Shown here: in pieces, positions 47,217 through 58,559 of the stretch
How the letters are laid out: the number at the start of each line of letters is the position of its first letter
How positions within the stretch are numbered: position 1 is the first letter of the stretch
Assembly: GCF_051622035.1 (NCBI RefSeq)
Contig: NC_135356.1
Coordinates: 28,426,839 to 28,490,838 of the forward strand
Source: Arctopsyche grandis
Lineage: Eukaryota; Arthropoda; Insecta; Trichoptera; Hydropsychidae
Direction of reading: 5' to 3'
DNA: 64,000 bases
The notes under the pieces: generated by a model
What the model was told of the DNA's origin: nothing
The model's input: only the letters and a program-made list of their open reading frames with translations
The model's database searches: none
Position numbers and translations under genes: made by a program

Positions 47217-47832
47217 CAGAGACATGTTATAATAATAGAACCGCCTTTACCAATACATAATAATCCACGTAACGTTTCCATAACTACAGATACACGCACG
47301 GAATAAAACCGGGGACATCACATATTCCCTACAGAAATAAAAGTTTTATTTTGATATAAATACATATATATACAATTTGAGCGTATAGCGGTGATGGGCG
47401 TTGGTAGCCAATCTGTTTCTCAATTGGCGTATTATTTTTATCCATTTTTTTTTTGCATTTGTCTGTCTTTGGCCACTCTTAAATTAACGAGTAATGTATA
47501 GTTTCAACAAAAATATATATATAGTATAAAATGAACCATGTTTATATTATTTTTTTTTTCACTTTTAAAAACTGCCAAACTACGATGTTAATTGAATAAT
47601 ATATTACTTAAATGATTAATTTACTTATAAAAATGTATCCCGTGTTGTTTATAGTGTGTTTTTGAATGCATTGTGCAATTTTTAACGATGCACTTACCCA
47701 TGTTGCGAGTAAAATTAATTAAAATTATCAAATACGACTGCCGGGCAAATTATTATGAAAGGTCCACAGACTTTTTCCACTTGACAACAATACGAAGCTT
47801 AAAGCCACTTCTATTACTATAACATTTCTCTG
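47217..47832. mobile_element. hAT-like MITE family D, copy 2
   Basis: Ends CAGAGACATGTTATAATA and ACTATAACATTTCTCTG. The interior is the reverse complement of the 35167-35884 copy (for example ACGATGTTAATTGAATAATA). Flanks ATTCAAAG / ATTTAAAT match in 6 of 8 bases, so it is older than copy 1. Confidence 0.75.
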
Positions 47833-48434
47833 ATTTAAATGAATGAATTCACATTTTGAAATGTTGGCTATTTTTGTATAAAATTACTATTGAGAAGCGG
47901 GTAAGAGGTATGATTTAGGCCACGGTTCTTAGGCCTTTTCAAGCCAAGACTTTTATTTTATAACACATTTGCATAAAATGGGATTTTTAATAGGACGTTA
48001 ACGGTAGATTTTTAGTATAATTAAAGTGACGGTAACATCGGTTTTTTCATTTGAATGTGAATAAAATTATGCATATATATTATATAGGTACATATACTAT
48101 ACATAGACATGTATTTATTTCGAATATTAAAGCCTTATTTCAAAAAATTGTGAGTAGTGAGAGTAACGGGAATTTCAATCATGTATTTAAGATATTCTCT
48201 ACTTTTACGTAATTTTTAATTTCTTATTGCCGAGCTAGATTAAGTAATTGTATGTGTATAATGTCCGGTAGTACATATAATACTAACTTGAAAAAACTGC
48301 ATGCCATAAATAATATTCCGTTAGTTACAGACATCACTAACAAACTAACCAGTAGATTCTATGACAGAATCACTAATAACCATACTAACACACTTGTGAA
48401 GAGTCTCGGTGATTACTTTAGATCGTCTGATGAG

Positions 48435-48536
48435 TAGTCACCGGAGCCTGAGGGGGCTGTGTATCGTTCAAAGGTTGTAAATGCATTGTTAAGGGTTTGC
48501 CGAACAATGGATAGCACTGTGACTATCCTACCTCTA
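48435..48536 (+). mobile_element. Short hAT MITE (family B), first of a tandem pair
   Basis: TAGTCACCGGAGCC to CCTACCTCTA, flanked by exact CTGATGAG (48427-48434, 48537-48544). Confidence 0.85.
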
Positions 48537-48553
48537 CTGATGAGTCTGATGAG

Positions 48554-48686
48554 TAAAGCCCGGACCCAGAAGGTACCACGTATTGTTCAAATGTTGTAAA
48601 TGCATTGTTAAAGGTTTGCCGAACCTTTTTTACAAGGGATTTACAACAATGGAACAATGAGCGGCACCTTGGCTATCCTACCTCTA
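48554..48686 (+). mobile_element. Long hAT MITE (family B), second of a tandem pair
   Basis: TAAAGCCCGGACCCAGAAGG to CCTACCTCTA, flanked by exact CTGATGAG (48546-48553, 48687-48694). One base (T, 48545) separates the two elements' duplications. Confidence 0.85.
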
Positions 48687-49049
48687 CTGATGAGTCTGCT
48701 TTAGATCGTCGACTCTTGAGAGACTTTAATTAATATTATGTATTAGATGTATTATGAGCATTTATAAGAATTGTAAATAGGTTTTTGAGCTCTTTTTCCT
48801 ATTATGCTGTACATTAGAATGATATAATACTACGATTACTAACGAAATTAAATTAAAATTGTAAAATAGAAAATGATCAGTAGATCAGTAGCTATTAAAA
48901 AAGACATAAGATGTATTGTGATCATAATTTAGTGATAATAAAAAGCATTTAAAAATCAAAAAATATGATTACAAACCTCCTTTACGTTTCACTTACGATT
49001 ACAATTCAGAAAGCATATCTAAGTTTCCCGTCCGTTTTTGCGTTATTAC

Positions 49050-49193
49050 TAGAGGTCAGAATCTGAAGGGGCCGGAAACGTGCCGCCTATTGTTCCATTG
49101 TTGTAATTCCTTTGTAAAAAAGGTTCGGCAAACCTTTAACAATGCATTTACAATCTTTGAACAATAAACAGCCCCTTCAGATTCCGGGCTCTA
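49050..49193 (-). mobile_element. Long hAT MITE (family B), inverted copy
   Basis: Reverse complement of the family, TAGAGGTCAGAATCTGAAGG to TTCAGATTCCGGGCTCTA. Flanks GTTATTAC / GTTATTAT match 7 of 8. Its outer ends pair better (AATCTGAAGGGGC / GCCCCTTCAGATT) than in other copies. Confidence 0.8.
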
Positions 49194-49399
49194 GTTATTA
49201 TTACTACTCGCCACCGGTGTTGCGTCGATAGCTCACACACTCACTAACAGACATTTGTTTACGTTTTCACATTTGACATTTGACGTGTGTGCATTGATAC
49301 TGCGACATATATAATCCATTAATGAGTCAGTGTTCACTTTTATTCGAAGCCGCTGATATAGCTGAACGCATATCTAACATCTACTACCCCTCCTCTATC

Positions 49400-50095
49400 A
49401 TGTCCAACTTTTCTAAAGAATACAATCATAACCCCGTGGGTTCCACATCAGATGACGGTTTATCCATAAAGCTTTTTGCCGGGATGGATTTCATTGTATG
49501 CTGGTCTAACAAATTCAAGGTGGATCGTTTCCAAGTGATTTCAATACTATTTTCATAGTATAGTGGATGTGGTGGAGGCAGTTATCATATATAATGCAAT
49601 TGCCCGACCACATTTTATGTGTTGTGGATCTTTTCTGTGGGCTAGGCTTAGATAGGCTACAAAAATTACAGAATAGAGCCACGAAGAGTATCTTAGATGT
49701 ACATAAATAGGTATATTAGTATAAGATCCGTGTTAAAGTATTTTATAAATTTGATGATACTCTGAAAATATATATGTCGGTTTTTATTTATAAGTTAGAT
49801 AAGAAAATGTTACCTAGGTATTTCGATGGATATTTTATTAGAGGTATGGGGGAAGGCGAGTGCAACAGTGACGGTGTTGTTTATTCTGACGAAGAGAATG
49901 CTTCCCGCAAAACGCTGACCGACCGTGCATCGCATTGGTACTGCCAGAACCCCGGCGGTCACCACAGAGGGTTACATTTACATAAATATAGCATTAGAGG
50001 TAGCAATAAATCACAGAATTTAAAATTAAATAAGAGTAGGAAAAACGTATATGTATGGAAGTGTTGTTACTTATAATAAGCTGCCAGATGAAATT
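49400..50095 (+). pseudogene. Decayed LINE ORF2 fragment
   Basis: With frameshifts: YNAIARPHFMCCGS, LDRLQKLQNRATKSILDVHK, KIYMSVFIYKLDKKMLPRYF and, at the end, a NKLPDEIT-like string (TAATAAGCTGCCAGATGAAATTAC). This order (RPH-Y-C, LQ-LQNRA, FIYK..MLP.Y, LP..I) is the usual C-terminal half of CR1/Rex-type reverse transcriptase proteins. A GC-rich piece at 49860-49975 interrupts it. Confidence 0.6.
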
Positions 50096-50394
50096 ACAAA
50101 TATACTTATATATTGATAAACTTATGGTATCTGTAAGGTAACACCTCAAACAGTGTGTATGTATGTATGTACATATGTGAATGTATGTGTATATATTAAT
50201 ACATTATTATTTGTGTGATTTAATATAATTAGTTATTAAGCTTGGCTATATCTTAAATAAACAAATAAAACCTTTATTGTTTCAACGGTCTACAATCACA
50301 CATCCTATTCAAATCTAAACTGTCAAATATCATTCTGATTGTATAGATATGCATTCAGGAAAAAAATTGCCTCTTATCCGATCGTTTTCATACT

Positions 50395-51663
50395 TTGGCA
50401 TATTTATTATTTTTACTTCCCCGTATATATTACTGAGAATATATCATGTATGAGTATGGGTGATCTAACGATTTTTGCCAACCCGGGGTGTTGTCGGTCA
50501 CATCAAACGAAATAAATCAAGTAATTAAATCATTTCAGAGGTAAAATTTATCGGATAATGTGTAATTATTAATTTTATTTCGACGAAAGAAAAAAGAACC
50601 CTTTGACAAATCACCGACAAGCGACACCGCGTTTTTTTATGAATTGTTTTTTTTATCGATCAGTAACATATTGTGACAACTTTAAAAAATTATATCAAGA
50701 TATTTTTTCGCTCGTAAGCAGAGAAATTATAATATTTCTCTGGTTTTAAATGCGTATCGTATTAAATAAATTTTCGAGATTGCCCTAAAATTAGATCATC
50801 AACAATCACATACAGGTAATCCTCGACTTAAGATGTTTTGACTTACGAAGATACGCACTAAGATCGATAAAAAATCAAAGAATTATTATTTTTACTTCCC
50901 CGTAAAGCACAGATACTGAGAATATATCATATTTATTTTATTTTTATTTTATTTTACATATATACCAGGAAGGCCTTACAGGTAAATCCCAATGCGCCTT
51001 CCTGGCCAATTACAAATACAAATGCAGCATTTTTTTATTATAAGTCGTTGAATTGCGAGACACTGAAAAAACTCGCAAATTAACGAGACATCTATGAATT
51101 GTACATAAATTTTTATTGTACATCCATCAAATTTCAAATAGTGGTGACATAGTAGGTAGGAAGGATTTTTAGCCAATTTTTTTTTCCGGGAACCGTTTCA
51201 ACAATGAAATCAGAGAAAATTGGCAAACTCTGATAGGAAACGATCAACCTGGAGTCACAAATCCAGGTCTGACCAACAGCATACTCTGAAAAATTCATTT
51301 TCATTCAGGGATAGAACCCGGCACCTTCTTGACGGTAAGCAGAAGCTTAACGTCCGAGCTTTTCTGCTGGCTGTATTAGTATCATGTATTATGTATCATG
51401 TAGTATCATGTATTATCATGTATTAGTATGGGTGATCCAACGATTTTTGCTAGCCCGGGGTGTTGTCGGTCACATCAAACGGATTTTTTTTATTCTTCAA
51501 TTGTTTCTCTCGTCGAAATAAATCAAGTAATTAAATCATTTCAGAGGTAAAATTTATCAGATAATGTGTGATTATTAATTTTATTTCGACGAAAGAAAAA
51601 AAAACCCTTTGACAAATCACCGACAACCGACACCGCGTTTTTTTATGAATTGTTTTTTTTATC
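50395..51663 (+). repeat. Tandem duplication, second copy occupied by a SINE
   Basis: Unit 1 (50395-50665) and unit 2 (50884-51663) share TTTTACTTCCCCGTA, GAGAATATATCAT, GGGGTGTTGTCGGTCACATC, AAGTAATTAAATCATTTCAG, GACAAATCACCGACAA and the run CACCGCGTTTTTTTATGAAT. Unit 2 has the SINE plus a short TATCATG array at the ATATCAT position. Unit 1 lacks a 33-base stretch around TTCTTCAATTG. Confidence 0.85.
50936..51373 (-). mobile_element. tRNA-derived SINE, full length
   Basis: Nearly identical to 41723-42156 along its whole length, with head CCAGCAGAAAAGCTCGG, a B-box-like GGTTCTATCCC, core and 3' hairpin. The exact pre-insertion site is preserved in unit 1 of the duplication at about 50445. 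Confidence 0.9.
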
Positions 51664-52465
51664 CTCCGAACCTCCGAACTGTTTCTTTAGCTGTAGTGTG
51701 GGGGTGGGGTGAAGCAAATAGTGTGATCAAACTTTCACAAAACGAGTTCACAAAAGAGCCGTAGAAAGCTGTCTCTATTTGCTAGAAATAAACGATTCGT
51801 ACTCGCGTCAAATATCGTCTATAGAGTTTCCCACTGCAATTTTCAATTTGATTCTCAAAGTCTGTACTAGCACAGGATATTAACTGCATGCCGGCAGCTT
51901 TTCAAATCAGATACGTGATCTTCTCGCTCGCTGCGAATTCGCTTACGTAACATTTTGCCATCCCGACGGCTCAATTAGATTACCTTCATCGGATACACCT
52001 TCATCGGATACCGTTCAATTAACCCGTAATCTAAATTAATGACGGGGAGTTTTTATGAAGCTCATAATACAGGTAGGTAAAGCCGCCGGGCGAGAACTTC
52101 ATTACAAGCTCGCTGAATTATTATTATAGCGGGCGAAGGGACAAAAATTGTTTTACCTTGGCCCTAGTTTCGCTCACACGAGGCCCTCGAGTCGTTAGCG
52201 CCGTGGGTACTAAACTAAAACCCGACAATTTTGATGTTTGCACATCTCAGCTTGCCTGAATTAAACGCATCAATCATTCAATGCGCATCGGCTGTGTGTG
52301 TGTGTGTGTGTGTGTGTTTCGTTGTGCTCTAATTTCGTATAATTTATGCGTTCATATCTCGTTAAGTATATATGTAATTATTTAGTCATGATTAGGGTCG
52401 ATCATTGAAATTAAACGTCACCATCTTCAAAATTTTCGCAAATTTAGAAGTGTTTATTATGATTA
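51664..52465. other. GC-richer unique segment with (TG)n
   Basis: No ORF, but clearly higher G+C than its surroundings and no match elsewhere in the window (TTCTCGCTCGCTGCGAATTC, GTTTTACCTTGGCCCTAG). A (TG)n of about 13 units lies at 52290-52316. Candidate conserved non-coding or regulatory DNA. Confidence 0.3.
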
Positions 52466-53130
52466 CACTGTTCGACGCGAAAAATGGTTCAGAGACGAGA
52501 TATAACTTTTCTTATATGTAGATCTATGCCCAGTAAACACGAATCTGGTAATAAAAAAATGTTGATTGGCTCGAGATTCGGATATACGTATATGTGTTTT
52601 TTAAATCGTGCGATTTTTCTATATCTTGGTGTTGTTCGGTCGATGTCTTAAAATCGGTCAATTTCCTGTTCAAAATGAATATTGGAATCTATAGTCGGGT
52701 ATTTTATCTTTCATTTATAGTACTTTTCAGCTTTCAAATCTCTCTAAGTAGTCGTCCAGTTCAAATCAAAAGTCAAAAGTACGTATTTTCACTTGCAAAT
52801 TTTTTTCGACTGTTAATACTATTTTATATTGAGTATTTTCTATTTAAACATGTTTATTAAGATATTGTTCTGGCCACACTATTTTTTGTTTTCGTTAAAA
52901 AGGGTTAATTGGAAGTGTACTGAATTTTAAATTTACAGATTTTGAGACATCGACCGAACAATACCAAGATATAGAAAAATCGCGCGCTTTAAAAAACACA
53001 TATCTCCGAATCTCGAGCCAATCAACATATTTTATTACCAGATTCGTGTGCACTGGGCATAGATCTATAAGAAAAGTCATATCTCGTCTCTGAACCAAAA
53101 AAAATTTCGTCATTAGTCGAACAGTGTTAT
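52466..53130. mobile_element. Foldback element with ~180-bp inverted ends
   Basis: CACTGTTCGACG and GTCGAACAGTG at the edges. Arms share GGTTCAGAGACGAGATAT, AGATCTATGCCCAGT, TTGATTGGCTCGAGATTCGG and TATCTTGGTGTTGTTCGGTC. Loop of about 300 AT-rich bases. No clear target duplication. Confidence 0.7.
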
Positions 53131-53162
53131 TTTTCACCATCGAACTGTAATAAAGCAAATTT

Positions 53163-53828
53163 GGTAAAAGTCAGGTTTCTAGACGAGATGGACCCGCTAG
53201 GTTCGGTCGACCCACTCCTTGCTGTGATTGGCTGCTTTTTGCGAGCTTTAGTAAGTATCGCCGTGCCGTGAATAAACTCGACTTTTACCTGATGGAATAC
53301 TCCGACATATACTGCCTGGTTCGGACGGTTGATAATCAAATATACAAATTATAATAATTATTGCTTGATAATCAAATATACAAATTGATTATCAAGCAAT
53401 AATAATATAATAATTTCGGACGATTGGGCAGCATACGGAAATATTCCACATATTGCGAATGAAATATATACGTATTCGTTTGTGGTTCCAATACAAATTC
53501 ATCTAAATGTGAATCAAAACGGGCTCGCGTTGTGCCAAATTGACGCTTCATCTTTCTTTTCACACGCATCCACATTTTGCGTATATATTTCACTATCATT
53601 GTCCTGGTGAACCACTTTTACCGGAATTCTAAATATTACCGTACGCTGCCCGACCGTTCAAAATTATATGCGAACCAGGCAGTATATGTCGGAGTATTTC
53701 ATCAGGTTAAAGTTGGGTTTATTCACGGAACGGCAATACTTGAGTAATCGCAAAAAACAGCCAATCACAGGAAGGAGTGGGTCAACGGGTCTAGCGGGTC
53801 TGCCTCGTCTATAAACCTGACTTAAGCC
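53163..53828. mobile_element. Foldback element with ~165-bp inverted ends
   Basis: Left end GGTAAAAGTCAGGTTTCTAG, right end ATAAACCTGACTTAAGCC inverted. Arms share CCCACTCCTT, TGTGATTGGCTG, GTGAATAAAC and CTCCGACATATACTGCCTGG. GCAAATTT is duplicated on both sides (53155-53162 and 53829-53836). The centre holds an additional palindrome around TTGCTTGATAATCAAATATA. Confidence 0.8.
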
Positions 53829-53854
53829 GCAAATTTTATAAAATATAGAGTGAA

Positions 53855-54660
53855 AAAAAAAGGTTATAGGGGCTTAAACAATTAAAATCCGACATAGTGA
53901 GATGGTGGCGAAAAGTGATACAATTAAAGCCCGGACCCAGAGCGTGCCGCGTATTGTTCAAATGTTGTAAATGCATTGTTAAAGGTTTGGCGAACCTTTT
54001 TTACAAAGGATTTACAACAATGGAACAATGAGCGGCCCCTTGGCTATCCTACCTCTAGATATAATGTAAGAAGAGGCTAAAACGATCAATCTGGACGATC
54101 AGTCTGAACGATCAATTTGGACGATAGACGTTAAGAAGAAATATGACGGAGTATTTTCAAACGTGTCTATTACGATTATTTTTCGCTTATATTGCTTATA
54201 TCGCTTATCTTTCGCTTATATCGCTTATATTTCCACTTAATGACCAAACTGATCAAAATGGCAAAGTTTGGAAACGATCGGATAAGAACCCAAACTTCGT
54301 CACACGACATAATCGTTTCCGAACTTAGGCTTGTAATAAAAAATTAAAAGGTTATAGGCGTTTAAGCAATTAAAATCTGACATAGCGACAGGTTGGCGCA
54401 AAGGGAAAAAACGATCGGAACAGTGTGGACAAATGTGGCAATGTGGACAATAAACGTCACCGAGAAAGAGGATGCAAGAGTATTTTTAAACGTGTCTATT
54501 AAGATTATTTTTCACCATCGTTATGACGGACTTCATTTCCACATACATATGTATATTGATGACCACGCCGAGTAAAATAGCAAACGATCGGATAGGAACC
54601 CAAATTTCGTCAGACGAAAAAATCGAAAGTGAAGTAAGAGGGAGGCTTGTAATAATAAAA
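53855..54660 (+). repeat. Two diverged tandem units related to family A
   Basis: Unit 1 (53855-54335) and unit 2 (54340-54660) both begin AAAGGTTATAGG then GCAATTAAAATC.GACATAG, pass through AAACGTGTCTATTA.GATTATTTTTC and end with AACGATCGGATA.GAACCCAAA.TTCGTCA. The core (CACCATCG, TATTGATGACCA, AACGATCG) links them to family A. Unit 1 carries a family B MITE. Confidence 0.6.
53925..54057 (+). mobile_element. Long hAT MITE (family B)
   Basis: TAAAGCCCGGACCCAGAGCG to CCTACCTCTA, flanks GATACAAT / GATATAAT (7 of 8). Unit 2 of the surrounding duplication shows the site without the element. Confidence 0.8.
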
Positions 54661-55555
54661 ATCGATTGAAATTTCCATCGTTGACCAAAACGTTAAGGTT
54701 TCAAAACGATCGGAAGACTGTATTAAATTTAGCTCAATCGTTTGCGAAGTCAAACATAAAAAAGCCTTGTAAAAAAGGAGTGTTATCATGCCCACCACAT
54801 ACAGTTTGAAAAGTTACTGATTTACTGAAAAGTAAGGCTTACGATTTTTTAAAAGATTTTTTATATACATACATACGCAAGGGTTGTAGTGGGGGGGAGG
54901 GTGGGGCCCAGATGACCAATATTATGTAAAATAAAATCCTTGATTTTTATTTTGGGAAAAATAGGTTCATATGTATGACGCCAGGAATCGGGAATATACA
55001 ATTTTCTTTTTAATTAAATTTATAATTTTAAATTTTAATTTATTTGTTTGTGTTAAATAGGGAAACGATAATTTTGTAAAATTGAGGAAAAAAATAAAGA
55101 AGGGGGAGGGGGAGAGCTAATAGCTTGTTTGCCCCGGGTGCAAACTGCCCTAGTTACGGCTCAGTACATATTATATAAGAAGTTCAATTTTCTTTTTCAA
55201 TTTCAATTTTCAATTTTCTAAGTATAAAATCACATTTTATTAAAGTACTTTTTCTTCAATAAAAGATTCTCAGAAACGAACTCGGGAAATGTTGATATCT
55301 TTATCTACATACATACATATATATGTCAAATGTTATAAACAGAATATTCGAGATACTTTCTGATTCAAAGACAAATTTCTTAGTAATTTCCAAGCTTTAG
55401 AGGGATATTGATTTCTTTGACAAAAAAACGATTTTTATCAAAAAATGGTTTCATATTGATATTTTTGGTTTTTTCAATGATATATTATATACATAGGTAC
55501 ATATATTATATATGTGTGTACTAAGGCTTCCAATCCCGGGATCCCGGTAGTGATC
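54661..55555. other. Spacer without recognised gene
   Basis: AT-rich, with a G-run rich stretch at 54888-54908 (GTGGGGGGGAGGGTGGGG) and GGGGGAGGGGGAG at 55105. No coding evidence. Confidence 0.35.
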
Positions 55556-55735
55556 TAGAAAAAATGTGTGTGTGTTTGTATGTTTATTGTGTGTCAGTGT
55601 ATTTTGGGGATTTTTTGAACACAGTTATTCCTATCGAACTGAAATTTAGTATTGGTTACTGAAATTGTTATCGATACACCGTAATTTTTTTTCAAATGTT
55701 TAGCTTGACCGGAAATAGTACCTCGTTTATTTCGC
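55556..55735 (-). repeat. Dispersed repeat family E (ACTTCCGGT modules), inverted end
   Basis: Reverse complement of 62945-63100: GTTACTGAAATTG, AACTGAAATTTAGTAT, GTGTATTTTGGGGATTTTTTGA and (TG)n followed by TCTAGAAAAA. Confidence 0.55.
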
Positions 55736-56482
55736 TTTGGTATAATTTATATTATAGCTCATGTGTATTATATGTATATACATATGTACAATATGATATG
55801 TAATATGAAGACTAACCAAAAGGCTTCTGGTAATTTAAATTATGAACTTTCAAAGGTATCCGGAAAGCTTTGGAAACCCACTCGTGGATATCAAGTTAAC
55901 GTATTATGTAGTATTATGAACTTTGTCTGTCGTACATTTATGTAATATTATATTCCTGAGTAAAATCTGCCACATTTCATTTTTAATCATAAATATATGT
56001 TGTTGTTTTAATTTGTAAGGTATTGTTTTCTTAACATTATTTGAACATTTATACTGAACATATTTGATTATAGCGATGAATTAGGGATGTATTTAATGTT
56101 GTTATTATCCAATATGAAAAATAAAATAATATGTATTTATATATTAATTTGTACTAGATGCATTTATAGTGTTTATCAGCTGACAATTCATTCAACATAC
56201 CTACATATATATAAGACTAAATTAATTTATAATAAATATTGCATGCTCGATAGTATTACATTATACAATATGGCAGTAGAAGTATTTAAAAATTATTTAT
56301 ACACATCTAGATCGAATATTGTTGTGTTGGGTAATAAAGAAGAGGAAATAAGGAGACTGCAGATGGAGTGCATTGAAAAAAAATCTCGAGTTCGAATTTT
56401 CGCATGATTTTGTGTATGTACGTAGTAACTTCATCTATTGTTACTACGAACATGGATAAAATAAAAATAGCACTGTACCTGA

Positions 56483-57240
56483 AGAAAAAGTTCTTCACCA
56501 GAATGCTGCACAAGTTCTAGTGTACTCAAAAAAATATGGAACGCTGTATCCTTGGCGTAACGAGAAGAGGTGGAAAGAGGAATATATGGGCTAGAACATG
56601 TACACTTGCCTTAACAGATCACTCCAAAGCGACTAGTATACTAACATAAATATAATACAACAAAACAATTAATCCGAGGATTTTTATACAATGCCAATTC
56701 ATACAAACATCATCCACAGTGATAAAATGTTTGCAGGATTTTATTATAGAAATGGGCCAACCTCACGACGCAGATCAATAACTTGAGATTTAAAGTACAT
56801 ACGTAGATGCCCAATTTGAGATTTTACAAGAACCGTTTCAATGAAAATCAGATAAATTGGCAAACTCTGATTGGAAACGATCGACCTGGAGTCACAAACC
56901 AAGGTCTGGCCAACAGATACTAGTGGGAATCGAACCGGGCCCACTTTGCTCGAAAGGATAATATTCTAACCACTTATAGGTTATAAATATGATGGTTGAT
57001 TTAATGGTTAGAGTAAATAAATTTAAATGACATTGGGCGGGTCACATAGCTAGAAGGACGGATTAAAATGGACGAAATAAGTGCTCGAATGGTACCCGAG
57101 ATAATGTAAAAGGGTCCAAAGGAAGGCCACATGGGAAATGGGTGGATGAAATCAGAACAATGTGTGAGATGAGATAGAATTCCCAAAACAGAGACAATTG
57201 AAAGTATAATATATTTGAGAGGCCTTCATATAACAGGGAT
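56483..57240 (+). pseudogene. RTE-like LINE end, split by a SINE
   Basis: 56485-56605 matches 16755-16940 (CTGAAGAAAAAG, AAATATGGAACGCTGTAT, TTGGCGTAACGAG) and 57000-57235 matches 16985-17225 (ATTGGGCGGGTCACATAGCTAG, ATGGGTGGATGAAAT). Several stops. An inverted SINE head occupies the middle. Confidence 0.7.
56815..56985 (-). mobile_element. SINE head and core
   Basis: Minus strand shows GGTTCGATTCCC (B-box), CAGACCTTGGTTTGTGACTC, GGTCGATCGTTTCC and TTTTCATTGAAACGG. The 3' half is not recognised. Confidence 0.7.
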
Positions 57241-57284
57241 TATGTATTTTGTTTGTAATTTATTATATACATATTTTTATTTAT

Positions 57285-57645
57285 TAATTTATTTCATGGG
57301 ACTGTACATATATATTTTTTACATTAAACACGACATCTATGCCCAAATATTATATATAATATAAAGTACATTAATAGAGACATATTTGATTGAATTTGCA
57401 GTATTTTATACAAATCAGCGAAATTTAAGATGCTGAAAATTCGAATCTTTCGAAAAATAGTTAAAGTTTTCCAATTTGTTGGAACCATTTCAATGAAAAT
57501 CAAATAAATTGGCAAACTCTGATAGGAAACGATCGACCTGGAGCACATATACAAGGTCTGGCCAGCAGCAACCGGTGGGATTTAGCCAGTGACCACTTTG
57601 TTCAAAGCATTATATGCTAACCACTGGTCTATTATGCTATTGGTG
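57285..57645 (-). mobile_element. SINE, diverged
   Basis: Contains GACATCTATG, AAATTGGCAAACTCTGATAG, AACGATCGACCTGGAG and a head ending near TAGCATAATAGACCAGTGG (minus strand). The 3' part differs (CATGGGACTGTACATATA in place of the GGAAGG hairpin). Confidence 0.6.
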
Positions 57646-57843
57646 TTTAGATATGATATCGGACAATATACATGATAGCGCAATATGGAAGATCAATTTT
57701 CGAGCAGCTGGTGCCGTATATCGGCAATAGCGCGGCGATGGATTCCAAATAGTCCATTGTCTCTAATTTATCAGCGTAGACTAGCGACATATTACAACAA
57801 CGTACTAATATGAAGATTGATCTCCAAATACACACAAACAGCA

Positions 57844-58105
57844 TTGACTAGTGGTTAGCACGCCTTGATATGGTCAGTGTGGTTACGAGTTCGAGTCACA
57901 CTGGTTGCTGCTGGCCAGACCTTGGTTTGTAACCAGGTCGGTCGTTTTCTATCAGAGTTTGTCAATGGTTCTGATTTTCATTGAAACGATTCCTGCAATA
58001 TTGGCCTTCCCTCCCCAATCTTGAGTTATTATCTTATATCTCAAGGTTCGCCGGGTTTCTCTCCATAGATGTCTCTGTGGATGATTACTGCACACTAATT
58101 CGTAT
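57844..58105 (+). mobile_element. SINE, sense, 3'-shortened
   Basis: A-box TGACTAGTGGTTAGCACGCC region, B-box GAGTTCGAGTCAC, GCTGGCCAGACCTTGGTTTG, GGTCGTTTTCTATCAGAGTT, TTTTCATTGAAACGATTCC and ATAGATGTCTCTGTGGAT. Confidence 0.7.
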
Positions 58106-58326
58106 TGTTGCATATATATGCAATGCGTTGGCAATGCACTTTGCTATGTTTGACCATATATGTCATGTATAATTCCGAATTATATATTAATATATAATTT
58201 GGTGGGTTTCTTGATCTGTATAGTACACTCGTTGCATTGGAGCAATCAGTAATGACGAGTGTACGTAGTAGATTTATTGAATAAAAAAAAAATAAAAAAA
58301 TACAAATATATATACACACATATATA

Positions 58327-58432
<106 letters not shown>

Positions 58433-58559
58433 TACAATACCAAAGCTTGAACTTGAATAGAGCACGTTCACAAGTCAATATGAGTATATGTATGTACATA
58501 CAAGAATTCAAACACTACGTTGATCCGCTTAGAAGAGAATATTAAATTTTTCTGTATTT

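Larger units (their letters stand above)
48230..48720 (+). pseudogene. Jockey-like LINE ORF2 C-terminal fragment, split by two MITEs
   Basis: The frame at 48252-48434 reads LKKLHAINNIPLVTDITNKL and SRFYDRITNNHTNTLVKSLG, the end of Jockey-clade ORF2 proteins. It is interrupted at CTGATGAG by two family B MITEs in a row and continues after 48694. Confidence 0.6.
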
